From Sciurus carolinensis (lineage: Eukaryota; Chordata; Mammalia; Rodentia; Sciuridae): DNA of 64,000 bases. The notes under the pieces are model-generated. The model was not told the origin of the DNA. It searched no databases and saw only the letters and a list, made by a program, of their open reading frames with translations. The stretch lies in contig NC_062222.1 of the NCBI RefSeq assembly GCF_902686445.1, positions 45,179,292-45,243,291 of the forward strand, written 5' to 3'. Positions 24,250-36,616 of the stretch are shown piece after piece; the first letter of the stretch is position 1, and each line of letters opens with the position of its first letter. The translations under genes were made by a program, and so were the position numbers.

Positions 24250-27200
24250 TGAACAATTTCAAATTAAATCTAGTTAGACCAACTTCTTTTATCTCCTTGC
24301 ACTGAGTTTGTTTACTGTGGAAATGACAGTTACTTCCTACTAGTTCATGGATTATCTGTTTCACTTTAGCAAGCTTCTAGAGCCTTTTAAAATCATTCAT
24401 GAAGAGAAAAAAGTTATTTTCTCTATATAATTTCTTTGCAAACATCTCTCACTTCTCTTTCCAAAACTGTTCCACACAGTTTGAAGTACCTAGAGCACAG
24501 GCATGTTAGCACTTTGAAATGACCCCAATTAACAAACTTGACAATTGCTTCAACAAATACAGTCAAAAGTGGTAAAGGTCCATTTTTAAGTGGTACTTCT
24601 GAGAAGTATGAACTTATAATGGAAAACATACTCACATAATCCCTTGTGAACAAATCATCTTGAAAATTAGTACTATACAAGCAAGTTAGGTATAAAACAC
24701 TGTGGTTTTCAAAGAGCCCACACATGTGAACTCCAGGCTGTAATGTGATTTGGTTCCACGTTTGCATCCAGGGTTGATGAATAGGATCTATGAATGAAGA
24801 CCAAAGAATATGAAATCCAATTATTTTGGAGTTTCTTCATCAAATGAAGTTCATACACAATGATTCATACATACTTTAGAACAGGGAGAATAAGCCATGA
24901 GGATATTTCTTGATCTAAATTCAAAGACAAATTCAAAGGCAAAGTTAAGTGAGTGGTAAAAAAAGAATCAGATTTTGTTCTAGGATACTTAGCTCACTTA
25001 TCTTTTTGTCATATTTCTCAAGTGAGTTGGAGAGTAGATAATGGGACATTTTTGGATTAGTTTTATTGATCCCAGGTAATAATACAACTTTTTACATCTC
25101 AGACTAGCAAAAGAAAAAAAGATAAAAGGGATTCTTTTCCTTTGAGAACCTCGTCTTAATTACAAATGTGTGTTGACCATAGATCAGGGCCACTCTATCC
25201 TTTGACACACATATTGGAGATCTAGGTCCTATAGCAATTAAAGTGTTAACTTGATTCATTAATGCAGGGAATATTCACGATTTTCCACCTTGGAAGAGAC
25301 AGATTCTGTCATCCCTTTAATAGAACTCTGCTGGAAATCAAACACAATTTTTATTCTGGGGAATGATTACTGTGTCTTGTTTAATTCTCTCCTAACAAAT
25401 GTCAGCACTAATGTATTACAGATTATTCAGTCAATTTGATGGTTCCAGGTGAAAGAAAGGAACACAAATCTCTTCTTTTAGTGTAAAAAGGGTCAGCCGG
25501 ATGACTTCCCCTGCAGGAGCCGAGATGAGGCTTGACATGAATCAATCAAGAAGGCTCAATTTTACAGTTATAGTGCCTAATGCCTAAACATGAGCGTATG
25601 GGTGGAAATTAGCACCCGATTATGAGCATACATGATCTTCCCCTGGAAGACAATAATATTGGCATTAAGCTTCTCAAGAGGGAAGATGCTGCTGGTTTTT
25701 AATATGTCTTAAATTATGTCAGGAAAAACACTGGAACATCACACAAAAGCCACAGTCAGTGTCTATTGCTATCTCATAAAGCTGGAGATCTTTACAACAA
25801 TATTGACACAGGAGCAGGCAAGCAAATGTCAGCCAATATAACATATGAAATACTTAACGTAACCAATTTTCACCTGTCAATCAGCAGGGAATAATGACTG
25901 ATGCAAGGAATCAATACGCCACAATTGAATTCCAGCTCACAAACTTGTTTCGTTCTGTGCTATAAAAGACTGTCAAATGTCACACCCCAAGAGATGCAAC
26001 AGGATTCCAAAGATTTATTTATTTCAAGCTCTGAAGTCTATTAGCAATAGTGCTCCTTTGCTATTGGAAATAGAGCTTCAATGACATTAAATTTTCAGAA
26101 ATGACACCTCACTTTTCTGACAAATTAATGATAGGACTTCCTTAGCCCCATATTTATTTATTTTTGCTAACATGAAGTACAATTATACTCAACCAATTCA
26201 TGGGATTTCAGAAAGCAAATATTTGACATAATTTGTCAAGTAAACTGCTTGCAAAGCCAACTAGTCTTAAACAAGTTGTCCTATATGTGGTAAATAGAAA
26301 TTGCATAAGATAAACCTTAAGCTTTATGGTAAAGCCAATTAGGCCAATGCTTGATAGCAAATTAAGTCTTTAAAATTTTGTCTTCTTCATATAACAACAT
26401 TCAAATCTATTCCCTCTACAGAATGATAACTTGTAGAAAAAAAATGAATTTGTGTGAAAATGGCTGTTACATAGAACACAAAAAATTTATTTTTTCCATG
26501 ATAACATTTTATATGATAATTCAAACCTATTTTTTAAAAAATTAACTTGGTAGTAATAAAAGATGATTTTAAATGTAATTTTGATGTTGTAGCAACTAGG
26601 AAATATGCTTTTTGTAAATGGGAGAAAGACAAAACATAGTTGCTCTCTGCTAATCCTCAGATAGTCCAACAGAAATGTTTCTTCTTTACAAACCTATTCT
26701 TTTATATTTTGGTAAATATTCTCCCTAATCAAAGAGGAAAAACACGAATGATTAGTTTTACAAAAGGAAGAAAAATATTTCAATGTTAATTTCCTGCAAA
26801 GCAGTGTTTTTCCCCCATTCAAGCTGAGCAAAATGCAATTTACCTATATTCTCAGAAAGATGAAGTGACACTCTAGTTATCTGCCAAGATCCATTCATAT
26901 GTAGCAGAAATGTAGGAGCTTCGCACCATCACCAATGGCCATAACCACAGAGAAAAGTCAAAACTTGCTACTTTTCTTGCAAGAGCTCACAGAGCTATCT
27001 GCCAAATGAGCACTATAGTACAGTGCTCTTAAATCAGTCAAGCCCTTACCTGTGGCTCTTCACCAGGTTTTTTCACAGAGCGCCAATGTGGTGGGGACCT
27101 TATACTAGAGAGACTCTTGACTCCACCTGGACTGATGCTTCAGATAGCTTTTATGACCTCATGACAACTCCTATTATAAAGTTGATCTGACTTAGTATTC

Positions 27201-29314
27201 AATGTTTAAAAGGATTTTTTTTTTTCTTTCTCTGTATTTGGAATAAAGGTAGGTAGATAAATCCAAATGGAGTCCATTGAGAATTTGTTGTTTGTTTATG
27301 AACAGACAAGCAAGATGTCTGCATTGTTTATAAATGGGAATAAAATACTGTTAAGGCAGAGTTACTCGTGTGACTGAGTGGACTGATTACACCCAGAGAG
27401 AACATCTTGGCAGTGCTGCTGTATCCTTCATTTGTTCTTCACTGAAAATGATAACATCGAACTGTAAAAGTTGAGATTGAAAAGCCACTAGTGTGTTGTC
27501 TAATTTTAACTGCAGAAGCTGCTCTGCTCTCTTGGTGACTTTATGAGGGAATAAGATTATAGGTCACAAGAGCGTCTTTATTTCCCACCTGTAGCTCCTA
27601 ACAACATTTTATTAAGGATTTTCCCATCTTCTCTCTCTGACCTATAGAGGTTGAAATCCTAACAGCTGTTACAAGACCCTGACCAAAATGGTATTAACAT
27701 AGATTAGTGATTCTAAAATGAAGTGTCCTTTATCAGAGTTCTATTTATGGATGGCTACTAATATTTTTACAGTGCTAATAAGATAAACATGATATATCAT
27801 TATGTAAATAGAATAGGAGCCCTTAATACGGTTAAACACTTAGAGCTTCGTGTTTGCTCCACAGAAAATCCACACCAAGCTATTGTTATTTGAAGGTTTA
27901 ATGTTAATTTGTAAAACAAACATGTTGGAGAGTAGCCCATAAATAACTTCTTGACATGCGGCTCCTTCCTGACTCCCTTAGATGGTTTCTTAATTGCTCG
28001 CTTACTGACTCTATCTCCAAAATAAAAACTCTGGGGAAGATTTTAAGTGCACATATAGTATACACACTTATTGCAGGATATAAATTCTCGTTTTCAAGGA
28101 TCATTTTTGAGACGAGCTGTATGATTTCTTGCCTGGATAGTTTTGAAGAGTAATGGGATGATATTTGCGAGGCTCTTGGAAAATAAGGAAAGGTGCTAAG
28201 TACCCAGTACTATCATTGGTGTTCACTCAGGGACATACTTTAACTGAATAAAAGTAAACACAATAGAATAAGGACTCCCTGTTCACTACTCTAGTAGACT
28301 GAAAATTAGAGGTAACACATGGGTCATTGGAATGTGTGAGGTTTGTTCTTTCCTAAGATTGCTTTATGCCCAAGCCAATGCTACTCCCTTTTTTATTTTT
28401 TTTTTAAGAAATGAAATGTATTTTCCAGACATTATGTCATCAATCCTAAATCAATTTAACTCCAGATACAGTCAAGTTAGAGTATCTTGAGGATTTTGTG
28501 TCTCTTAGATTTCATTCCTAAAATTGTTGACTGGAACTTCTGCTACTATTAGGCAAATCGATTGTAGAGTCCACTTTATTCTTTTTTCCTGGTAGTAAAA
28601 TTTGAAAAAAAACAAAGTTCCATTTTTTTTTTTCTGTAGTCAGATGGAGGACTTGAGAACACTTTGACAATAATTGTGTTTATATGAAACAGATCAAAAA
28701 AAAGTCAATCCTGTGTTTTCAGTTGTTTTAATGACAAAATTGGATTGTCTGCAGAGCTGATTCAATCAATAGTGGAGAAATCAGTTGATATGGCAGGAAA
28801 AAAGTGGGTGGAAAGAAGACCAGCAGATTCACTGCAGTCATGACCTGCTTACTTATGAAACAAATAGCTAACGTGCCGTTTGTATTGAGAAATATTTCTC
28901 TAGACTGTTCTCGTGAATATGAATTATATAAAGATAGTAGAGGAAAAATAACAGAGGCTATCTTTAATAATTCAGACGAATCAGATTGAGAAGTCTCCAA
29001 AATTGTTTCAAACACTTTTTCCTTTTTAATTTGAATTCCTTGCTAATGGGAAGGTGTAGTTCCTGAAAATCATAAGCAATAAATAACAGTAATGGCGTAT
29101 CTCCAGGGCATATATTAAACAAAATAGGAAGTGAATCATCAAAATTAATTCAAAATGATTTTATTTTAGATGTTTTCTCTAGTCTCCCTTTATCCATCCT
29201 GTTCTTTTTTTTATATAATGTAATCCTTGCAGGGAAATCTGAATATTCTAATCTGTACCATTTTCTTTGAATTTAAAAGGTTTACAATGCAAATGTCAAA
29301 TTGGACAGAATTGG
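24250..29314. other. Repeat-poor unique block, candidate regulatory region
   Basis: About 5 kb in which I recognise no SINE, L1, LTR or microsatellite longer than a short run, unlike most of the window. No exon was recognised: the 114-codon minus frame at 24423-24767 has no known domain. About 25440-26130 and 26870-27620 are compositionally complex. A perfect PBX/PREP-type decamer TGATTGACAG lies on the minus strand at 25874-25883, next to an E-box (CACCTG, 25871-25876). Homeodomain-like ATTA cores are common, but this is expected in AT-rich DNA. That these stretches are conserved enhancers is inference. Confidence 0.4.
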
Positions 29315-29520
29315 TGTTATGGGTTGAATTGTGTCTCCCTAAAAGATGTTGAAGTCACTACCTGTATTTCCTATAAATGCAATGTTGTTTTGAGGTAGGG
29401 GTTTTGTAGATAATCAGGTTGAGTGGGTCATTAGGGTGAGTCCTAAACAAATATGATTGCATCCTTATACAAAGGAGAAATTTGGACACAGGGAGAAAGC
29501 CCTGTGAACACAAGGGACCT
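29315..29520 (+). mobile_element. MLT1-type MaLR LTR fragment
   Basis: 'tgttatgggttgaattgtgtctccct', 'gttgaagtcactacctgtatt', 'ggtcattagggtgagtcctaa' and 'ccttatacaaaggagaaatttggacacag' follow the 5' half of MLT1 LTRs in order. The 3' half is missing or unrecognisable before the solo LTR that starts at 29641. Confidence 0.75.
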
Positions 29521-29635
29521 CCAGGCATACAGCAAGTTGTACCTTTTCTTGAACATGTCTCAGGGTGACAGAGTGGTACCAGTTGTACTTAAAAGTGTGA
29601 TATGCAGGGTCAATTTCTGGAGCTTTCTGAATATG

Positions 29636-30081
29636 GTAGGTGTTATGGTTTGGATGTGAGGTGTTCCCCAAAAGCTCACATGTGAGACAATGCAGGAAGG
29701 TTCAGAGGAGAAATGATTGGATTATAAGAGTCTTAACCCAATCAGTGAATTAATGCCCTGATAGGGCTTAACTGAGTAATGATTGAAGTGGTAGGGTGTG
29801 GTTGAAGGAGGTGGGAATTGGGGTGTGGTTATGGGATATAGATTTCCTATCTGGAGAGTGGAGTCTCTCTCTCTGCTTCCTGATGATGCAAACTGCTTCC
29901 TTCGGTCATACTCATCTGCCATGATGCTCAGCCTCACCTGCAGCCCCGAGGAATGGAGCTGGCCTTCTGTGGACTAGAACCTCTGAAATCGTGAGGTCTC
30001 AAATAAACCTTTCCTCCTCTAAAATTGTGTTGGTCAGATCATTTTAGTCACAGCAGCAAAATAACTGACTAAAACATTAGG
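29636..30081 (+). mobile_element. Solo MaLR LTR (MST/THE1-like), 436 bp, full length
   Basis: The LTR spans 29641-30076 from TGTTATGGTTTGGATGTGAGG to ACTGACTAAAACA, with the expected TG...CA ends. It has an AATAAA poly(A) signal at 30002-30007 near the 3' end. The flanking 5-mers GTAGG (29636-29640) and TTAGG (30077-30081) match at four of five positions, consistent with the usual 5-bp duplication. No internal region or partner LTR is present, so it is a solo LTR left by recombination. Copies of the same subfamily lie at 44.9 and 51.7 kb on the minus strand. Confidence 0.85.
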
Positions 30082-33000
30082 TCTTTATATATACTTGGGT
30101 GATATCACACTGATATTTTCCAAGGAAGAGAAAGGAAACTTTTTTCCTTATGAGTGATCATTACAAAAATATATTTATTTGCTATTTTATCTATAAGAAT
30201 AAAAAAATAAGAAATTCCCACTAAAATGCAGCTATAAATGTAATCAGTGATAGAGCTTGTGTAAAATAGAATAGCCCCAGTTTTGTCATGTTTTTAAGGA
30301 AACTGGATCATTTCAGTCAAATTATATTATCCAAGATAGCTCAATGGCTTTGTGTTATTGCTTATGCAGGGTCCTTTTGACTATTAAGTACTCAAGGTCA
30401 ATGCCTTGATGGAATTGATCTATTCCTCACCAAAAACTTCTCTCCAATACTGAATATAAGTTAACATTAAGTGGACCCCTTAAAACCACAGTGAACACCC
30501 TGGATGAAAAGAATATATGTATTTTTTTTTGTTTTATAGTTTTGTGTCTTATAGGAAAATTGCATAAGCACAGTTTTTTTTTAATATTCTCATTTCTGTC
30601 ATAGTTGATCATTATTTTGAGATCATGACCCATCTAGACAGACCTCCCAATGTATTTGTATATGAATTAATATCAGAGAAAATGTGAAGCTTACTGTTAA
30701 ATATGTAATAATCTAAAACTTCTCTCTGTTTCATTTCTAGTTATCTGCTTTCATAGGTGAGAAACCTTGACACAGCCCAGTAAACCTGGAAAAAAAATAA
30801 AGTCAGGGAAGAAATGAGAAGTGTACCCTACCTTCTGATTGGTAGCCTGTGGTAACTATTCTCCAAATCAAACTTCCTGTCCTGAACTTAGCATGTAATA
30901 TCTATTGGGTTGAAAATGATATTTTTGAAGCCTCTTTACAATGCCAAAAGTACCATTATGTAGCCTACTCTCTTTATTAAAAGATAATATTAAAAGGTTA
31001 TGGAAAGGCAAAAGATTAAATCATTTAAAGTAAAAATAAGGGCCTTTTGCAATTGAATTCTAGCCTGCATTTTATAAAACTAAAATGAGTTTATTTTGCT
31101 AAGTCAAGCAGTAAAAAGAAGGAAATACTTCTCTTTTATAGCCATGTACCTCTAAAATCACTGTCCAAGAATTTTCCAGCACTCACATTTTTAGTCTACT
31201 GAGACTGAAAATATGCAGATAAAGTTAAGATAAAGCAGCAAAGATTCCACAATGTAACCAACTTTTACATACACAGAGGAAAAACAAACCAATAGACTTA
31301 ATACAATTTTTTTAAAAAACATGTCCTCATAAAACTGTCATTCAGAAGCCAGTAAGGACTTTACTTATCTACTTAATTTTGGACTTTAACAAATCCTCTA
31401 GGCAGATGTTGATCAAAATAAGCAAGGACTTTCACACTAGTCAGCTAGAAAGCTGAGGTGACTTGCAGTGGGCCCTTCTCCTAGGAAAATATTCATCAGG
31501 TTGCCCAAAGTCTCCAATAATACTGGCATCTTACAAACTCAGAGGAATATGGAAAACAAAACAAAACAAAACGGGCATAGGTAGCAAAATCAGAAAGTTG
31601 GTCCAAAAGCTATTTATTAAACATCTATAAGGTATCCAGAACTTTTCCACAAGCCACAAAGATTTTCTTCCTTCACCAAAGTCAGGATCGTCATAAAAAT
31701 TGGTATGCTTCTTTTTGACATGTCTCACTCCACAAAGAGTATCTGGCTATTGGCTAATACTGTAGTCAACTATTCTAGGGTCCCCAGTTTTGCTCCCATA
31801 CCTGCAATGGGAAATTTGGATTTTGGGGAATAACTTTTGGTTAATTTACAGAATAGCATTTATCATCTCCAAATCATCTTTTCCAACTTTTCTATTTTAA
31901 TGAAATGTATCACAATTATAGATTATACATTGTTTTAAAAAGTCACAATTCTTTTATCAAAGAAAAGGCACTAAATTTGTACATCATCTCTCAAATTTGT
32001 TCACTTTAAAATATGCTTTAGAACTAGTATTGTTCTAGTATTGAACCAGTATATAAATAGCATTTATTATTTTTCAGATTAATATACATTCTAGTGAATG
32101 AAGCTTTTCTGTTATGCATATAATGATATTACTCATACAGATTGCTTAGTCTTTCTGAAATTATTATAATAATACTTAAAACCAAAGAGTCTTAGATTTT
32201 AGGATATTAGAGGTCAGTACATTTTATTTTTAAAACTGTAGAAGTGTGGGAGAACCAGGAGTAGTGTTATTTTGCTTTTTATTTTGCCAAGTGAGGATGT
32301 TGTTTTCAAAAATCTAAAGCATGTCACCATTATTTTATAACACAAAGTAACTTTATCATACAATTAGGAAGTCAGGTTCTTAGACATAAAGGTGTATATT
32401 CATAAAGCAGGATAGCTGACAACTTTAGTTTCACAGACATAAAAATCTTGTCCAATTTTTATTAGTTTGTCCTGAACTTGTGAAGACATGATTAAAACCA
32501 GGCATGGCCTGAGAACTGGCACATGCAAACCACAATGTTACATTTCTCTAAGAGGAGATGGAAAACTAAACGCCAAGCATGCTTTTTAGAAAACACCTGT
32601 TCTAAATTAAGGACGCCTGTGTAAGGTTTTGGCTATCTAGCTATCTAGTCACAGTTATAATATGTGAATGTGTTTTAAGAGACAAACTTTTCTTTCTTTC
32701 TGTAGCCTGAATTTATATGGCTGTTCAGGTTAAGTGCCTCCATATATGTCCATAGAGACCTAGGGGTGTTAGGCTGGTTGTCACCCAAGGAAAAAGTCAA
32801 AAAGTCATGCTGGCTGTATTAGTGATAATTTTCAAACCTCTCAATTTTACCCTTACTTTCATTTCTGGAGACCAAAAATAAATTATCCACCAGTGACAGA
32901 ATTTGGATGGGTGCTGTTGCAAAATTTCTGAAATTATCTTGGATTTTTTTTTTTCCCAGTAAAACGTGCAATGATGTTGACTTCACTTGTGTTTATTTTG

Positions 33001-33970
33001 GACTAGAAATATAACAATTTCTTTGATTTCCATAGTTAAGAAAACATAAGAATTATTTTTGGATAGTATCTTATTTTGGACAGTTTTTTTTTTTTTTGAG
33101 AGAGAGAAATCAAAACTATAAAAATGTGCTTTTTAATTTTTTCCTTTTAGTTTTTCCTTTATTGTGCCTGTGAAGTAAAATAGGAAAAATGTATATGATT
33201 GTTTATACATACACATATTATTTTAATTATAGTGCAATAAGGAACTATTTAATGTTTAAAGTGAAATAACAAACTATAATGTTAAAAAGTTGATTAAATA
33301 CCTTAAAACATTGGCATCTTTTCTCCTAAAATTTCAAGATGGACTTCATTAAGAGCATAAAAATTTTGTAATTTTCATCCTCACTCAAATTAAAAGTTTA
33401 TATCTGTATAAGTAGTATGAAATTAATTAAAATGCATGAAATATGGAATTTTTAGCATTATATCCAAAGTTCAGGATTCTGACAAAATCGTGCTATTAAA
33501 AATTCCTTCTTTATCTCAAGCAGACTTTCAATAAAACTATTTCAGAAAATGCAGAGTGACAGAACAGATTTTCAACTTGTATCTAATGATCTTATTTCTG
33601 TGGGTTTTACTGAAGACCTTAACATTTTTATGTAATGTGGCCGTAAATGGCAGACATACTTATTCAATTGAAAACCTTTTTCATTTTTAATGTTCAGTTC
33701 ATACAATTATGTTTAGAGATGAGAGAGTTGACAAAGTGTGAGAACTAAAATATTTTAAGTTGAAGTTGTATAACATGCATGTGTAATTGGACCATGAATG
33801 TTTTAGACCTGGATGATTTGGGCTTTGCCAATCCCATACAGAAGTGTGAGGCTGATACTATTTTTATACTTATAGCATAATAAATATGGGATGCAGCTAC
33901 TAAAAGTATTTTATCGTATATTATGAAATATCGTTTTTTTTCCTCAAAGGATAATTTACTGGATCTGTAA
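30082..33970. other. Unclassified AT-rich sequence
   Basis: No gene or repeat family was recognised over almost 4 kb. Open frames are below 70 codons and carry no domain. Confidence 0.4.
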
Positions 33971-34032
33971 GGAAAAACAAAAACAAAAACAAAAACAAAA
34001 TAAAAAAAACACAGAAAAAAAAAAAAAAAAAC
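33971..34032. repeat. (CAAAAA)n and poly-A microsatellite
   Basis: Four to five CAAAAA units followed by A-rich sequence with a long A run at about 34013-34031. The 126-codon minus frame at 33745-34125 passes through it and owes its Phe/Val repeats to this tract. Confidence 0.85.
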
Positions 34033-34124
34033 AGCCATGATATCATGATACTCAGTAGTCTTCAAGTCTTTCCAACTAGGTAGAAAAAGCACTTTATAAA
34101 CTCTAAAGCTCATTAACCTCCACA

Positions 34125-34305
34125 AAATGCTGGTGAGTTAGGTGGCAAATGTTACTCTCCTCAGTTCATAGACGAATGAACTGAAGCACTGAGAGGTTAA
34201 CTGATTTTTCCAATTCACAAAGCAAGTCACGGCATAGAGGGAGGTCACACAGAATTCTTGACTACTGGTTCACATGGGGCTCCACTCTCTGTACAACATG
34301 GTTTA
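34125..34305 (-). repeat. MIR SINE, nearly full length
   Basis: As read on the plus strand, 'agttcatagacgaatgaactgaagcactgagaggttaactgattt', 'tcacaaagcaagtcacggcatagagg' and 'ggctccactctctgtacaacatgg' follow the reversed MIR consensus from its 3' core to the tRNA-like head. It is about 180 bp, longer than the other MIR traces here. Confidence 0.8.
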
Positions 34306-36570
34306 TTAAATAAATACCTATTGATTATAATTTTCTGGATAATGTCCTTTAGCATTTGTCCAAAAAATGAGCTCATGACACACTGATACTACAATCACTA
34401 AAAGGACACATAACTGCCTTTTTACCCAAATATAATGATAATTTGAATCACTGAAGTTGAATAATGAAAGAAAAAATTCCAGTCTTTCTCTATACTATAA
34501 GAAATATATGAATATTTTGAAGGAATTCATTGTTTTCAGCTGTTGGTAAGACGAACACCACTTTAATGTGTCATCTGTGGAAGAGCTTTTCAGTGTCCTG
34601 AGAGGGGAGAAAGTTATGTGCATTCTTTTTTACCTACTCCAATACAAAATAAAAAAAAAAATTCCTTTTTTAAAAAAATTATTGATAAAGAATAGGTACT
34701 CTATGTGATAAAGCACATTTTCATAATATTGTTAAAGTTAGGTTATGAGTATATAAGGGTTATTTTATTATTTTTATCTCCCATCATTACTATTTTATGT
34801 TCTATATAATATATCAAAATAAATTATGAATGCACTAACTGGAACATATAAAAATAATTATTCAAAATAAGAGGGAAAATTTTAAAAAGACATACTCATT
34901 TCAGAGTAAAAATATAGATATATTTTTATATATATTTATATAATTTATATTATATATTATTTATATATTTATATATAATTTATATATAAATATATATTAT
35001 ATATATATATATGTTCCTATGTATACATATGTTAGTTATATATCACATACTTTGACCAGTGACCTAGTGGTATTGTATATCAAAAGCTGCTAGATGAATA
35101 GAATATTCTCAAACTGAAAAATATTAAAGAGTGATCTCATATATTAGGTTCATATTTTTATGACAAAGAGGAAAAATGAAGTGAAATAATTTGCTTAGTA
35201 TTAGTCAATATGGTCCTAGGGAATTCTATAGTAATGTCTCTTTGGAGATCCCATTCTTATGGTTTCAGACAACTGTGGCTTGTGTGAACAAATTCCAACA
35301 ACCTCCTTTTCATGATTACAGTGAAATTCTTAACAATTCAATTATAGCCTGAAGAATTCAAATCAAGGGGAGAGAAAAGGAGACAAGCAGGAGGAAAAGG
35401 AAGGAAGGAATGGAGAAGGAACCCAGTATAAATGCTAGACCAAAATAGACTCAGGAATTTCAAATCCATCCTGCATCTTTCCCTCTGTCTTTCTGTCCAT
35501 CACTTAAAGAATGTTTTTCAATTTTTTTTTTTACTTTTACTATTGCAGTGGCATCTATATGAATCTTCCCTATCTATTTCCTCTAGCTTCAGTCTATCCA
35601 CATGCCATTAATGGAGTCTTCTTTCTAAATGTAATGCCCTGTATATTAAATCCCCTACTCACAAACTTTTAAGGGTTCTGTTTTCTATTACTTAGGTAAA
35701 AAATTCTCACTTGGGAACCCCATCCTTCCCAGTATGATGGTAATAAACTTGTCCATCTGCATTTCCAATTTTTCTACTCTTCCATATTGTATATTTAACC
35801 CAAATTACCTCTCAATTTTTCTGAATATACCTGTGCTCTCAAACCATGCATGTACGAATGCACACATGGATACAGCTTTTGCCATTGTAAGTGCCTTGGA
35901 TAACATGTTTTCTCTGCCTTCTGTCCTGCCTTTATTTTTGTAGCCTTCATAATCAGTCCTACTTCTCACTCCACAGAGATACTGGAGAGATGTCTCATTA
36001 GTAAAGAAAGAATAGGAAACCTTCCCTTTCCTGGTAATCTTAGATATGGGTTCTCTGGTAGGTCTACTTTTGAAATAACTAGTGGTAGAAATTTTCCCCA
36101 AATTTTCTCAGTTACCAGAAGTAGATTAAGGACCTGTCTTATAAACCTTATACTGCTTTATTTTAGTGTAGAAGGAATTGAATCTGGTGCTTGGTTTAAG
36201 ATGATCCTTAGTCCTAGCATGTTAGTTCCTTGGAAATTATAGAACAGACCTGCCCCCTCAAAAAAACTGGTTGGAATATTTGGAACAAAAGCTATAGATA
36301 GGTTAAGGACCTATCTATGAGCTTGCTTTATTGGTTGTTTTTCAAGCCCTCGATGTTGATGTTTGAACAAAAGGACAACAAGAAGATGTGGCTGTCTTGG
36401 GAGATAAAGCCTGAGAGTTAGTCATGTCTGTAACAGTTGTGACCTGCTTGAAACACACAGTATTCCTCTTATAATGTGTCCTTTTAGTTAAAAGTGACCT
36501 ATTCCTTCTTCTTTAAGGAAGCTATGTTGCAAATTTTAAATCTTCTGTCAGAGCACACATTAACCCTGCC
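34306..36570. other. Unclassified AT-rich sequence with an AT-repeat core
   Basis: No gene was recognised. It includes the AT-only tract listed separately at 34911-35013 and a short perfect hairpin at 36294-36318. Confidence 0.4.
34911..35013. repeat. AT-only low-complexity tract
   Basis: Roughly 100 bases of almost only A and T, rich in TATATA and TTTATA units and short self-complementary stretches, ending in an (AT)n run at about 35000-35012. Confidence 0.85.
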
Positions 36571-36616
36571 AAAAAAAAAGGAAGGAAGGAAGGAAGGAAG
36601 GAAGGAAGGAAGAAAG
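36571..36616. repeat. (GGAA)n microsatellite
   Basis: A9 followed by about nine tandem GGAA units (36579-36612), then AGAAAG. The array is short and nearly perfect. GGAA is the ETS-family core, but nothing else here argues for a regulatory role. Confidence 0.9.

Noticed and set aside
24423..24767. 114-codon minus-strand open frame in the repeat-poor block
   Set aside because: No recognisable domain, and AT-rich DNA yields such frames by chance. I kept the block as a regulatory candidate, not as coding.
33745..34125. 126-codon minus-strand frame with Phe/Val repeats
   Set aside because: The repeats are the translation of a (CAAAAA)n/poly-A microsatellite.
36579..36612. Short repeated units considered as a CRISPR-like or satellite array
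   Set aside because: A plain (GGAA)n microsatellite with no spacers. Nothing CRISPR-like occurs anywhere in this eukaryotic sequence.
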